A stretch of DNA of 64,000 nt from Streptomyces hyderabadensis (GTDB lineage: Bacteria; Actinomycetota; Actinomycetes; Streptomycetales; Streptomycetaceae). This document shows positions 15,674 through 24,539 of this stretch, piece by piece; position 1 is the first letter of the stretch; every line of letters starts with the position of its first letter. Below the pieces are notes generated by a model. That model did not search any database, had not been told where the DNA came from, and saw only the letters and a program-made list of their open reading frames with translations. The position numbers and the translations under genes were made by a program. The DNA is taken from positions 89,852 to 153,851 of the forward strand of contig NZ_JAIOJZ010000014.1 in NCBI RefSeq assembly GCF_020404845.1, in the 5' to 3' direction.

Positions 15674-16420
15674 TCAAGCGGGCTTGCGCCACACGGAGAC
15701 GTGCCTCGCACTGTCCTGCGTGAACGGGGTCCCGTCCCAGTCCCCCACGCGGCGTTCCAGTTCGAGCCCGGCGATCCGGGCCATCAGGTCGAGTTCGGCG
15801 GGCCAGGCGTACCGGTGCCGGGAGTTGTCGCGGCGGTAGCTGCCGTCGGCCGGGTCACGGGTGAAGTGGTGGGAGACGAGGACCTGTTCGACCAGGTCGA
15901 AGGTGTCGAAGCCGAGATGCCGCTCGGAGACGTCGAACGGCACCGCGACCTGTCCCGGCGGCAGATGCCGCAGCGGTGGCACACCCAGCTCGATGACGAA
16001 GCGGCCGCCCGGGCTCAGATGACGAGCCGCGTTGCGGAAGCACTCGACCTGCTCGTCCTGGGTCAGCAGGTTCGTGATGGTGTTGTAGACGAGGTAGACC
16101 AGGGTGAACTCGCCGGGCACGACGGTCGTGGCCATGTCCCCGAGGGTCACCGGCAGCGTCTCCTCGTCGGTCTTGCGCCGCAGGACCGCCGCCATGTGCT
16201 GGGACAGCTCGATGCCCGCCACCGGCACACCGCGTTCGCGCAGCGGGACGCCCACGCGTCCGGTCCCGATGGCGAACTCCAGCGCCCGGCCGTCCCCGGC
16301 GAGTTCGGCGAGGAAGTCCAGGGTCGGTCCGAGGACGGCGGCGGAGGCCATCCCGGACTCGGTCTCCTCGGCGTCGTAGCGGTCGGCGGTCTCACGGGTC
16401 CACAGTTCGCTGCTCGTCAC
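15674..16420 (-). CDS. Class I SAM-dependent methyltransferase
   Basis: A 248-residue protein from a GTG start. Motif I appears as ALEFAIGTGRVGVPL near residue 47, motif II as VAGIELSQHM, then TLGDMATTVVPGEFTLVYLVYNTITNLL (motif IV region, split here: TLGDMATTVV, PGEFTLVYLVYN). A Methyltransf_25-type fold. The substrate cannot be inferred from sequence; the closest general relatives are small-molecule methyltransferases. It stands alone, with 123 bp separating it from the convergent NAD kinase gene, where I saw no clear terminator. Confidence 0.85.
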   Translation of the reverse strand: MTSSELWTRETADRYDAEETESGMASAAVLGPTLDFLAELAGDGRALEFAIGTGRVGVPLRERGVPVAGIELSQHMAAVLRRKTDEETLPVTLGDMATTVVPGEFTLVYLVYNTITNLLTQDEQVECFRNAARHLSPGGRFVIELGVPPLRHLPPGQVAVPFDVSERHLGFDTFDLVEQVLVSHHFTRDPADGSYRRDNSRHRYAWPAELDLMARIAGLELERRVGDWDGTPFTQDSARHVSVWRKPA

Positions 16421-16477
16421 GGGCCGACATACTGCCGGGCACGCGGGCGCGCTGTCGACGCATTTACCCCCGGGACG

Positions 16478-17482
16478 TCACCCCGCTCCGCGCAGCCGGA
16501 GGAGATACGTCGCGGTCAGCGCCACGGCACGGTCCTCGTCCCGCGACAGCTCCGCCAGCGCACGGGAAGCCCTCGTGCCCGGGACGCCCGCCAGTGCCTG
16601 GGTCAGCCGGCCGCGCGCGGGCCCTTCGGTGGTGTCGTGGGCGAGGCGCCCGACGAGCCCGGCCGCGATCCGGTCCGCGGTCGCGGTGTCGCTCGCCAGC
16701 ACGCTCAGCGCGTCGGCCGCGTCGGTGTCGTTGCGGCCCGCCACGATCATGTCGATGAGCGTCGGGACGGCCTCGGCCACCCCCTGCGCCCCGAGCGCCA
16801 GCGCCGCGTACCCGCGGACCTGGGCGTCGGGGCTTTCGAGGGCGTGCCGCAGCCGCGCGGTGGCCTCACCGCCGGGCAGCTCGGTCAGGGCCCGGACCGC
16901 ACGCTCCCGTACCGCGGCCACCGGTGAGCCGAGGCCCTCCGCCAGCAGCGCCGCGGCGTCGTCGCCCGCTCGTGCCAGCGCCCAGCGAAGGGCCCCGGCG
17001 ACGTTGGGGTCCGTCTCGCCGAGCGCCGCCTCGACCAGGGCCTCCACCGGCACCGCCGCCTCGCCGACCGAGGAGAGGGCCGCCCGCTGGCGCGCGTCCG
17101 CGCTCTTCGAGCCGAGAGCCTGGAGGAGCGAGACGGCCTGGAGGACGTCCTCCCAGCCGGCGGGTCCCGCGGCATCGATCCGGCGCAGCCGGGTGAGCAG
17201 CTCGGTCTCGGCCGCGATGCGTTCGCGCGTCCGGCGGATGAGGTCGTCCACGAGCGCCGAGGGCGCGAACCCGGGCTCGTCGAGCGCCCGCCCGATCTCG
17301 CGCAGCGACAGCCCCAGCGACCGCAGGCTCTCGATGTGGAAGATCCGCCGGATGTCCTGACGGGAGTACTCCCGGTAGCCGGAGCCGGTGCGGCCCGAGG
17401 GGCGGACCAGGCCGAGCGACTCGTAGTGCCTGAGCATGCGGGCACTGACACCGGACCGTCGCGCCACCTCACCGATCAACAC
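16478..17482 (-). CDS. MerR-type regulator fused to HEAT repeats
   Basis: A 334-residue protein with a GTG start. Residues 1-~70 are a MerR winged helix (IGEVARRSGVSARMLRHYES, then RPSGRTGSGYREYSRQDIRR). Residues ~75-120 form the antiparallel coiled coil. Residues ~125-334 are repeated helical pairs with PNVAGALRWALARAG, SPVAAVRERAVRALTEL and SPDAQVRGYAALALGAQG, that is HEAT repeats in place of a small-ligand domain. It begins only 4 bp after the stop of the upstream HEAT-repeat gene, whose 3' end supplies its ribosome-binding site. Likely a protein-responsive regulator; target unknown. Confidence 0.85.
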   Translation of the reverse strand: MLIGEVARRSGVSARMLRHYESLGLVRPSGRTGSGYREYSRQDIRRIFHIESLRSLGLSLREIGRALDEPGFAPSALVDDLIRRTRERIAAETELLTRLRRIDAAGPAGWEDVLQAVSLLQALGSKSADARQRAALSSVGEAAVPVEALVEAALGETDPNVAGALRWALARAGDDAAALLAEGLGSPVAAVRERAVRALTELPGGEATARLRHALESPDAQVRGYAALALGAQGVAEAVPTLIDMIVAGRNDTDAADALSVLASDTATADRIAAGLVGRLAHDTTEGPARGRLTQALAGVPGTRASRALAELSRDEDRAVALTATYLLRLRGAG

Positions 17483-17486
17483 ACCT

Positions 17487-18158
17487 TCATCGTCCCTCGG
17501 GCGAGGACCCGCCAAGGGCCACGACGCGCTTCGCCTCCTCGATCGCCGACTCGAAGCCGGCGTCCGGGTCGCGCAGCAGCCGCCGGGTGGCGAGGGCGTG
17601 CGCGCGCACGTGCGGCTCGGTGCCGGTCGTCGCGGCGTCGAGAACCCCGACGACCGCCTCGCCCAGCGCGACGAGCGCCCGGCTGAGGCTGAGCTGCGTC
17701 TCCCGGCCACCCCGTCCCAGCTGCGTCGCGAGCACGGCCGCCAGGCCGGACTCCCCGCCCTCGGGGACGAGGACGACCGCGGCCCGCCAGGCACTGCGCG
17801 CCACCTCGTCGTCCGGGTCGCGGAGCACCGCAGGTGTGATCACCGGCCAGGCCCGCCGGTCCCCGATCTTGGACAGTGTGTGCAGCGCCTGGCTGCGTGC
17901 CTGCGGGCGGTCCGAGCGGACCTCGCCGACCAGCCGGTCGAGCGTCATGGACACCGGATGGCGGGTGAGCGCCCAGGTCAGCATGTCGCGGACGAAGAAC
18001 TCCGGCTCGACCGCGGACCGCTCGACGAGCTTCGCCACGAAGCGCGGGTCCGGCGCCGAGCCGACCGCGAGGGCCGCCCGCAGCCGCACGGACGCACGCT
18101 CGTCCTCCAGAGCCCTGAGCAACCGCAGCGGGTCCGGGTCCTGACTCGTCATGGTCAT
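17487..18158 (-). CDS. HEAT repeat domain protein
   Basis: A 223-residue all-helical protein composed of about five HEAT repeats (ERASVRLRAALAVGSAPD, RPQARSQALHTLSKIGDRR, DPDDEVARSAWRAAVVL). It has no catalytic motif, signal or membrane segment. The ATG at 18158 has AGGAGGT 7 nt upstream; a second ATG two codons on is less well placed. It precedes a MerR-HEAT regulator in the same operon, so the two may interact or sense the same partner. HEAT arrays are protein-protein scaffolds. Confidence 0.8.
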   Translation of the reverse strand: MTMTSQDPDPLRLLRALEDERASVRLRAALAVGSAPDPRFVAKLVERSAVEPEFFVRDMLTWALTRHPVSMTLDRLVGEVRSDRPQARSQALHTLSKIGDRRAWPVITPAVLRDPDDEVARSAWRAAVVLVPEGGESGLAAVLATQLGRGGRETQLSLSRALVALGEAVVGVLDAATTGTEPHVRAHALATRRLLRDPDAGFESAIEEAKRVVALGGSSPEGR

Positions 18159-18250
18159 CGGGACCACCTCCTGGCCCGCAGTGAAGACCTTGTCACGGTG
18201 TCAAGGTCAAACCGGCGGACGCGAAGAGCGCCGAACGATTCACGGCACCC

Positions 18251-19132
18251 TTGGCGCAATGGCCCGAATCGGCTGTTATCAGGCTTGCGGGAACGACTAC
18301 GGTGGGGCTGGACCCGAGAGTGATCGGCGCGTTCGCCGGCGAGCCGGGCGAGGCCGGGGGAGTGGGCGAGGACGTGGGAGAGTACCGCAGGCCGCCCGGG
18401 GGTGGGGGGCGGCCGACCGGTCGGCCGGCGCCCGCGGTGCTGCCGTCGTCGCTGCGCCCGGGTCTGGGGCTGATCGCCGCACTCGCCGCGCTGGTGGTCC
18501 TCGTCCTCGGGCTCACCTACGCCGACGACAGCGAGCCGGGGGCCGCGGACGCGCGGATCTGGGCGGTGGTGGACGGGGCGGGTCCGCCCTGGCGGCACGT
18601 CGCCCTGGTCACGGACTTCCTGGGGGAGCCGGCGGGAGCGGTGCTGCTGGTCGCGGGCATCGTGACGGGCTGCCTGCTGCTTCGGCGGCCGCGCGCCGCG
18701 GTGTTCGTGGTGACCGGCGCCGGTCTGACCGTGGGGACGACGACGCTGCTCAAGCCCGTGGTGGGACGCACCATCCACGGCGACAACCTGTCCTACCCGA
18801 GCGGGCACACCGCCTTCCTCACCGCGATCGCCCTCATGGTGTCGCTGCTCGCGGCCGGCCGCCTCCGCCTGGGCCGGGCGGCCGGCACGGCGTTCGTCTT
18901 CGCCGCGGGGCTGGTGGCCGGCGCCGCCATGGGCTGGGCGCAGGTGGCCCTGGGCTCCCACTACGCGACCGACACCGTCGGCGGCTGGTGCACCGCGCTG
19001 GCGGTGCTGCCGGTGAGCGCGTGGCTGGTCGACCGCACGGCCGGCCGACTGGCCGGGCGCGCGACGGCCGAGGGCCCGGCGGACGAACCTGCCGACCGGA
19101 GAGCCAACGCCGGTCGGCAGGAATGCCACTGA
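18251..19132 (+). CDS. PAP2 family membrane phosphatase
   Basis: Up to 293 residues; the true start may be a GTG at 18302, 18362 or 18374, since no start has a decisive ribosome-binding site. Five to six membrane segments begin near residue 72. The PAP2 catalytic motifs are present: KPVVGRTIHGDN (motif 1, K-x6-R/T variant), SYPSGHTAFL (motif 2, PSGH) and GSHYATDTVGG (motif 3, with the His nucleophile and Asp). Such enzymes remove phosphate from lipid phosphates such as undecaprenyl pyrophosphate or phosphatidic acid at the outer membrane face. Note that Arg of motif 3 (SRxxxxxH) is replaced. Confidence 0.83.
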   Translation: MAQWPESAVIRLAGTTTVGLDPRVIGAFAGEPGEAGGVGEDVGEYRRPPGGGGRPTGRPAPAVLPSSLRPGLGLIAALAALVVLVLGLTYADDSEPGAADARIWAVVDGAGPPWRHVALVTDFLGEPAGAVLLVAGIVTGCLLLRRPRAAVFVVTGAGLTVGTTTLLKPVVGRTIHGDNLSYPSGHTAFLTAIALMVSLLAAGRLRLGRAAGTAFVFAAGLVAGAAMGWAQVALGSHYATDTVGGWCTALAVLPVSAWLVDRTAGRLAGRATAEGPADEPADRRANAGRQECH

Positions 19133-19140
19133 CACGCTGT

Positions 19141-19175
19141 CGGGGCGCGGACGCCGTCGGCTCTCCGGCGCCCCG
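19141..19175. terminator. Bidirectional terminator at the end of the exopolysaccharide operon
   Basis: CGGGGCGC (19141-19148) pairs perfectly with GCGCCCCG (19168-19175). It lies between the convergent PAP2 gene and the last gene of the 21-gene operon and can serve both. Confidence 0.55.
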
Positions 19176-19186
19176 TGCACCTCACC

Positions 19187-20512
19187 TCACGCCCGGCGGC
19201 GGAACACCGGCTTCACCGCCCGCCCGGCCATCCAGGGCGTGGGATCGGCCGCGTCCAGCGCCTTGCGGTACACCGCGCAGGCCTGCGCCACCACGTCGAC
19301 GGTCCGTTCGATGTCGTCGTCGCCGAGCGCGCTGCTCACCACGAACGACGGTGCCAGCACCCCGCCCGCGAGGAGCCGGCGCAGGAACAGGGTGCGGTAC
19401 GGCTGGGACGGCTGCCCGTTCTCGTCGAGGGTGGCGAAGACCAGGTTGCTGGCCCGCCCTCGGACGACGACGTGGTCGCCGACCCCCATGCTCGCCGCGG
19501 CCTCGCGGACCCCGGCGGCCAGCCGCTCGCCGAGGGCGTGCAACCGGGCGGTGACGCCCTCCTCGGTGTAGGTGCTCTGCACGGCCATGGCGGCGGCCAG
19601 CGCGTGCGTCTCCGCACCGTGGGTGGTGGACAGCAGGAACACCCGGTCCCCGGAGTGCCGCAGACCGCCCCGCTCCATCAGTTCCCGGCGCCCGGCCAGC
19701 GCGGAGACGGCGAACCCGTTGCCCAGCGCCTTGCCGAAGGTGGAGAGGTCGGGGACGACGCCGTACAGGCCCTGGGCGCCCGCCTCGGACCAGCGGAAAC
19801 CGGTGATCATCTCGTCGAACACCAGGACGCAGCCGTGCCGGTCGGCCAGCTCGCGCAGACCGGCGAGGTAGCCGGGCGGCGGCTCGGCGTGGGTGGCGGG
19901 CTCCAGGATCAGGCAGGCGACCTCACCCCGGTACCGGGCGAGCAGTTCCTCCGTGGCGGCCAGGTCGCCGTAGGGGAACGCCACCGTGAGTTCCCCGGTC
20001 GCCGCGGGGACACCGGCGGACATCGGCGTCGTGCCGATGAACCAGTCGTCGACGGAGAAGAACGGGTGGTCGGCGCAGACGGCCACCCGCGGGCGCCCGG
20101 TGGCGGCCCGGGCCAGCCGCACCGCGGCGGTGGTGGCGTCGGAGCCGTTCTTCGCGAACTTCACCATCTCCGCGGTCGGCACCGTGGCCAGGAAGCGCTC
20201 CGCGGCCTCGACCTCCACGACGGACGGCCGGACGAAGTTGCTGCCCCGGTCGAGTTCCCGCCGCACGGCCTGAGTCACGCGGGGATGGGCGTGGCCGAGG
20301 CTGACCGAGCGCAGACCGGAGCCGTACTCGATGTAGCGGTTGCCGTCGACGTCCCACACATGGGCACCCCGGCCGTGGCTGATCACCGGGGCCAGGTTCT
20401 CCGGATACTGGTCGTCGCCCTTGGCGTAGGTGTGCGCGCCCCCGGGGACCATGGCGTGCAGCCGTTCGTTCGCCCGGCGCGAGCGGGGCAGGTCGAGTTC
20501 CTCGGTGCTCAT
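19187..20512 (-). CDS. Class III PLP aminotransferase (glutamate-1-semialdehyde aminomutase-like)
   Basis: A 441-residue fold-type I PLP enzyme. VFDEMITGFRWSEAG holds the PLP-binding Asp, and STFGKALGNGFAVSAL contains the Schiff-base Lys. MVKFAKNGSDATTAAVRLAR binds the phosphate. It resembles the HemL-like enzymes that recur in polysaccharide and nucleotide-sugar clusters rather than housekeeping HemL, because it closes an exopolysaccharide operon. Likely role: amination of a keto sugar or a small substituent donor. Last gene of the operon, 7 bp after the epimerase gene. Confidence 0.82.
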   Translation of the reverse strand: MSTEELDLPRSRRANERLHAMVPGGAHTYAKGDDQYPENLAPVISHGRGAHVWDVDGNRYIEYGSGLRSVSLGHAHPRVTQAVRRELDRGSNFVRPSVVEVEAAERFLATVPTAEMVKFAKNGSDATTAAVRLARAATGRPRVAVCADHPFFSVDDWFIGTTPMSAGVPAATGELTVAFPYGDLAATEELLARYRGEVACLILEPATHAEPPPGYLAGLRELADRHGCVLVFDEMITGFRWSEAGAQGLYGVVPDLSTFGKALGNGFAVSALAGRRELMERGGLRHSGDRVFLLSTTHGAETHALAAAMAVQSTYTEEGVTARLHALGERLAAGVREAAASMGVGDHVVVRGRASNLVFATLDENGQPSQPYRTLFLRRLLAGGVLAPSFVVSSALGDDDIERTVDVVAQACAVYRKALDAADPTPWMAGRAVKPVFRRRA

Positions 20513-20519
20513 GCCTGCC

Positions 20520-21071
20520 TCACCCTTCCCGGTGCTTGAGGACCTCGGCGAGGCTCGGCGCCCCCCGGTCCCGTGCGGACGTCGAGGTGACCGGCAGCGG
20601 CCAGGGTATGGCCAGCTCCGGGTCGTCGAAGGCGATCGTCACGTCCTCGGCCGGATCGTGCGGGCGGTCGATCCGGTACGACACGTCGGAGGTCTGAGTC
20701 AGCGACTGGAAGCCGTGCGCGCACCCCGCCGGGACGTACACGGTCGCCTGCGTCCGGCCGGACAGCTCGAAGAAGGCCCGGCCCAGGTAGGTCGGCGAGT
20801 CCGCCCGCAGATCCACGACCACGTCGAAGATCTCGCCGTACGAGCACCGCACCAGCTTGGCCTCGCCCGCGCCGGAGCGCAGGTGCAGGCCGCGCAGCAC
20901 GCCCCGGACCGAGCGGGAGACGCTGTCCTGGACGAAGGCGGCCGGGTCCAGACCGACGGAGCGCACCACCTCGGCGTCGAAGGTGCGGCAGAAGAAGCCG
21001 CGTTCGTCGGAGTGCGGCGTCGGCTCGAACAGGTACGCACCGGCGATCTCCGGCACTTGGGTCGCCTTCAT
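20520..21071 (-). CDS. dTDP-4-dehydrorhamnose 3,5-epimerase (RmlC/RfbC) family protein
   Basis: A 183-residue cupin. HSDERGFFCRTFDAEVV, VLRGLHLRSGAGEAKLVR and VYVPAGCAHGFQSLTQTSDV are RmlC signatures; the His in GLHL is the catalytic base of epimerases and the YVPAGxAHGF loop lines the active site. It would epimerise carbon 3 and/or 5 of a nucleotide-4-keto-6-deoxyhexose. It does not belong to a full rml operon here (no rmlA, rmlB or rmlD), suggesting a non-rhamnose deoxysugar. Start overlaps the preceding gene's stop by 4 nt (ATGA). Confidence 0.85.
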   Translation of the reverse strand: MKATQVPEIAGAYLFEPTPHSDERGFFCRTFDAEVVRSVGLDPAAFVQDSVSRSVRGVLRGLHLRSGAGEAKLVRCSYGEIFDVVVDLRADSPTYLGRAFFELSGRTQATVYVPAGCAHGFQSLTQTSDVSYRIDRPHDPAEDVTIAFDDPELAIPWPLPVTSTSARDRGAPSLAEVLKHREG

Positions 21072-22300
21072 GGCGCCTCCCGCAGGGCGTGGGTGTGGCC
21101 GGCCGCGGGGAACAGGGCCGCGGCCAGGGCGGTGAACTGCTGCTCGACGCGCCGGGCGACCACCAGGTTCCGCTCGACGAGGGCCCGCCGCACCTCGGCC
21201 GACCGCCGCTCCAGCTCCCGGAACTGCTCCAGCAGCCGGTCGGCGTCGGCCTCGCGGGCCGGGTGGCAGTACGCGCTCATCCCCATCTCGGCCATGAGCG
21301 CGTCGCTCTTGGCCGAGTAGCTGAGCGCGAGGGTCGGCGTGCCGACCTTCAGGGCGCAGACCAGGTTGTGGTAGCGGGTCGCCACCACGCTGTCGGCACA
21401 CGCCGTCTCCTTCATCAGGTCGGCCAGCGAGGCCGCCTCGGCGACGGTGACCAGCGGCGAGCCCACCGCGTCGGCGATCGCGGCGGCCACCGGCCGGTCG
21501 AGTTCGTCGCCGGTGAGCAGCCGGACCGCCCTGCCCTCCTCGGCCAGCGCGCGGACGAACCGCGTCGTCCCGTCGAGGTAGCGCCGGTGGATCTCCTCGG
21601 CGCGGGCCCGCTCGTCGTTGCTGCCGTGGAAGTCCATGACGCCCACGCAGACCGGGCCCGGTGCGCCCGCGGGCTCGTTCGCCGACGGCGCGGGCAGCGC
21701 GAACACCAGGTCCGCGTAGACCTCGTCCCGCGCGGTGTCCACGCCCATCATCCGCATCGCCTCGCGCGACTGCGGGTCCCGGTACGAGCGGTAGGCGGCC
21801 AGCCGCGTCGACCAGCGGGTCAGGGCCCGGGTGGGCCGGTTGCCGATCGCACCGGCGCCGACGCTGACCAGCGCGACCCGGGTGCCGAACAGCCGGCCCG
21901 TCAGGCACAGCAGGAACAGCGAGTACGGGAAACCCCACGGCCGGAGCGGCAGGGTGGTCTCCAGCACGCCGGTGCCCGGCACGATCACCGCGTCGTGCCG
22001 GCGCACCCAGGCGGCGGTGCGGAAGACGTCGACGAGTTTGCCCAGGGCCTTCGCCGCGATCGCGCTCGCGCGTGAAGCGGTCCGGTACTCCCCGTGGTAC
22101 CAGTTGAGCCGGGTCGCGGGAATGCCGTACCGGGTCGCGACGGTCTCGGGGCCGCCGCACATCGCGTCCAGGACCGCGTCGGGACGAGCGGCCCTGAGGT
22201 GGTCGAGGACGGCCTCCAGCGACCCGTCGTTGCCGCTGTTGCCGGCGCCGAACAGACCGAACACACCGATGTGTAAAGGCTTCTCGCGCATGGCGTTCAT
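21068..22300 (-). CDS. Polysaccharide pyruvyl transferase family protein
   Basis: A 410-residue PF04230-type protein. GVFGLFGAGNSGNDGSLEAV at the N-terminus, DAVIVPGTGVLETT, and SVVATRYHNLVCALKVGTP near the C-terminus, are family signatures. Such enzymes add ketal-linked pyruvate from PEP to sugars of exopolysaccharides, giving negative charge, or act in S-layer anchoring. It is embedded between a GT2 and an epimerase, with 4-nt overlaps on both sides. The GGGAGG ribosome-binding site 7 nt before the ATG fixes the start. Activity inferred from family. Confidence 0.85.
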   Translation of the reverse strand: MNAMREKPLHIGVFGLFGAGNSGNDGSLEAVLDHLRAARPDAVLDAMCGGPETVATRYGIPATRLNWYHGEYRTASRASAIAAKALGKLVDVFRTAAWVRRHDAVIVPGTGVLETTLPLRPWGFPYSLFLLCLTGRLFGTRVALVSVGAGAIGNRPTRALTRWSTRLAAYRSYRDPQSREAMRMMGVDTARDEVYADLVFALPAPSANEPAGAPGPVCVGVMDFHGSNDERARAEEIHRRYLDGTTRFVRALAEEGRAVRLLTGDELDRPVAAAIADAVGSPLVTVAEAASLADLMKETACADSVVATRYHNLVCALKVGTPTLALSYSAKSDALMAEMGMSAYCHPAREADADRLLEQFRELERRSAEVRRALVERNLVVARRVEQQFTALAAALFPAAGHTHALREAP

Positions 22301-23244
22301 GCCTGCCCTCCCTGGCGGCCGGCGACCAGGTCGTCGACGGAGACGGTGAGCCGCTCCGGGGCCACCGGAGCGCGGTCCTCGACCCGCTCGCCGGCGCCCG
22401 GACGGACCCGGCTGGTCAGCCACGCGGCCAGATGGCGGTGGCAGGCGCGCCGGTCGGCCGAGGACAGCGGCGCCCGTCCGATCGCCGAGGCGAAGCCCCA
22501 GACGTACTCGGCGAGCAACCGTGGCGTCGGGTGCAGCGGGCCCGCCCGGCGCGGGTCCAGGTTGACGCACCGGGCGCGCTTGGAGGGATTCGCCCGCTCG
22601 GCCCGGGTGGGGTGGTCGCGGCGGAAGTACAGCAGCTCCGGCACCTGGTGGAAGGGACCGTGCAGGGTGATCTCGGCGACGAAGGTGCGGTCCGCGTGGT
22701 GGTAGCTGTCGTGCGGTTTCACCCGGCGCAGCATGTCGGCCCGCATCACCCCGTAGAAGTCGTCGCCCCCGGGTTCGAACAGCAGGCTGCGGAAGCGCTC
22801 CGGGGCGCGCGGGGAGTCGGTGGCGAGCCCGTACTCGTAGGGGACCTTCACCTTGCCGTCGCCGTCGATGACCGCCTGGCCGCTGTGTGCGAGGACCACC
22901 TCGGGCCGCTCGTCCAGCGCCGCCACACAACTGCGCAGCAGGTCCCGGGCGTAGAGGTCGTCGTGCGAGGCCCACTTGAACAGTTCGCCGCGGCACTCGG
23001 TGAACACGTAGTTGTGGTTCGGGGCGGCGCCGATGTTGCGGGGCAGCCGGATGTAGCGGATGCGCGAGTCCCGCGCGGCGTACCGGCGGCAGATGTCCTG
23101 GGTGCCGTCGGTCGACGCGTTGTCGGATATCACCAGTTCGAAGTCCTCGTAGGTCTGGCCGAGCAGGGCGTCCAGCGACTCGGCCAGGTACTCCTCGCCG
23201 TTGTAGACGGGCAGGCCGATGCTCAGCCGGGGGTGGGGGGTCAT
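22297..23244 (-). CDS. Glycosyltransferase family 2
   Basis: A 315-residue GT-A enzyme. SIGLPVYNGEEYLAESLDAL at the N-terminus, LVISDNASTDGTQDI and a metal-site equivalent KWASHDDLYARDL near residue 90 (the DDD/DxD position reads HDD). It transfers a sugar from a nucleotide-sugar donor during repeat-unit assembly at the cytoplasmic membrane face; there is no membrane anchor. The start overlaps the flippase stop and has a GAGGAA site upstream. One of the three glycosyltransferases of the operon. Confidence 0.88.
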   Translation of the reverse strand: MTPHPRLSIGLPVYNGEEYLAESLDALLGQTYEDFELVISDNASTDGTQDICRRYAARDSRIRYIRLPRNIGAAPNHNYVFTECRGELFKWASHDDLYARDLLRSCVAALDERPEVVLAHSGQAVIDGDGKVKVPYEYGLATDSPRAPERFRSLLFEPGGDDFYGVMRADMLRRVKPHDSYHHADRTFVAEITLHGPFHQVPELLYFRRDHPTRAERANPSKRARCVNLDPRRAGPLHPTPRLLAEYVWGFASAIGRAPLSSADRRACHRHLAAWLTSRVRPGAGERVEDRAPVAPERLTVSVDDLVAGRQGGQA

Positions 23245-24539
23245 GTGTTCCTCACTTCGGGAATGGGATGGTCGTGTCGCTCGCGCAGGGCCGCCCGCAG
23301 TTGCAGCCACCACACGGCCGAACCGCAGACGGAAGCGGCTGCGGCGCCCCAGGCCGAGCCGACCGTGCCCCCCGCGACCGCTCCGCCGAGTCCGCCGGCC
23401 ACGTAGCAGGCGGAGGCGAACAACTGGCAGCGCAGACTGCGCCGGGCCGCGGCCAGCGCGCGCAGCCCGGCCGCCGCCCCGGTGCCGAGCCCGGCGCCCG
23501 CGACGCTGAGCGTGACCGGGACGATGAGTTGTGAGGAGGCGCTCCAGACGTCACCGAGCACCAGCTCGCCGAGCCTGTCCGGCACCAGCAGCAGCGCCGC
23601 GCCCCACAGCGTCGCGGCGACGGTCTGCCCGGCGCCGAGCAGGAAACAGAACTTCCCGAGCCGCTCGGGTGCCTGCCGCAGCACCCGCGCCGACTCGGCC
23701 ACGGTGACGAGCGACAGCCCCATCAGCACCGCGAGGAACGGTCCGAGCAGGAGTTCCGCGCCGCGGATCACGCCCACCGCGCCGACCCCGACGATCGCGC
23801 CGAGCCCGTAGGCCCGGATCTGGCCCGCCCCGCTGACGCCGACGTTCTCGACCAGGTACCGGTAGCCGAGGTCGCGGTGGTCGCGGTGCCACTCGCGCGC
23901 CCCGGTCGGCCGGGGCCGGATGCCGGACTGGATGCAGCCGTACACCGCGGCCACGGCGGCGGATCCGCCCCAGGCGAGCAGGAAGGCGGTCACGCTGCCC
24001 ACGTAGGCCGCCACCACCATGGCCGGGACCAGTGCGAGGGCCCACACGACGTCGTTGACGAACGCCTTCCGGCCGACGCCCGCGGCGAAGAACGAGTACC
24101 GCCAGGCGTCCTGGAGCAGCAGCCCCGGCAGCACGACACCGAGCGCGGCGAACGCGGCCCCCACCTGGCCGCCGATGCCCAGCCCGGCGATCAGCGACAC
24201 CAAGCCGATCGAGGCGCCGACCAGGAGCGCGGCACCCGATGCCCGGCCCACCGCCCCGCGCCAGGACGACTCCGGCACGCCGCTGAAGCGCACCACGAGC
24301 GGGTCGGTGGCCAGCCCGCGGGAGACGTTGAGGACCACGCCGTAGGTCACCCAGGCCAGGCTGAACACCCCGAACGCGGTCAGTCCGAGCGAGCGGGCCA
24401 CATAGACGCCCACCACGAAGTTGGACAGGCTGGAGGCCGCCTGGTCGGCCAGGCCCCAGGACAGCCTGCCGACGACGCCCCGGCGGGCGGGCCCCGCCGG
24501 TTTCGTCGTCTTCTCCCCGTCGACGGCCATCGGCGTCAT
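23241..24539 (-). CDS. Polysaccharide flippase (Wzx-like, MOP superfamily)
   Basis: A 432-residue integral membrane protein with about twelve hydrophobic helices, starting RLSWGLADQAASSLSNFVVG near residue 26, the usual N-terminal helix of oligosaccharide flippases. It should translocate the undecaprenyl-PP-linked repeat unit from the cytosol to the outer face. It has no catalytic motifs, as expected. The C-terminal end is Arg-rich. It overlaps the DUF4910 gene by 4 nt (ATGA), a strong sign of coupled translation. Confidence 0.82.
   Translation of the reverse strand: MTPMAVDGEKTTKPAGPARRGVVGRLSWGLADQAASSLSNFVVGVYVARSLGLTAFGVFSLAWVTYGVVLNVSRGLATDPLVVRFSGVPESSWRGAVGRASGAALLVGASIGLVSLIAGLGIGGQVGAAFAALGVVLPGLLLQDAWRYSFFAAGVGRKAFVNDVVWALALVPAMVVAAYVGSVTAFLLAWGGSAAVAAVYGCIQSGIRPRPTGAREWHRDHRDLGYRYLVENVGVSGAGQIRAYGLGAIVGVGAVGVIRGAELLLGPFLAVLMGLSLVTVAESARVLRQAPERLGKFCFLLGAGQTVAATLWGAALLLVPDRLGELVLGDVWSASSQLIVPVTLSVAGAGLGTGAAAGLRALAAARRSLRCQLFASACYVAGGLGGAVAGGTVGSAWGAAAASVCGSAVWWLQLRAALRERHDHPIPEVRNT

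Noticed and set aside
18182..18250. AT-rich stretch between HEAT gene and PAP2 gene, considered for a regulatory RNA
   Set aside because: Too short and without a conserved fold; more likely just the divergent promoter region.
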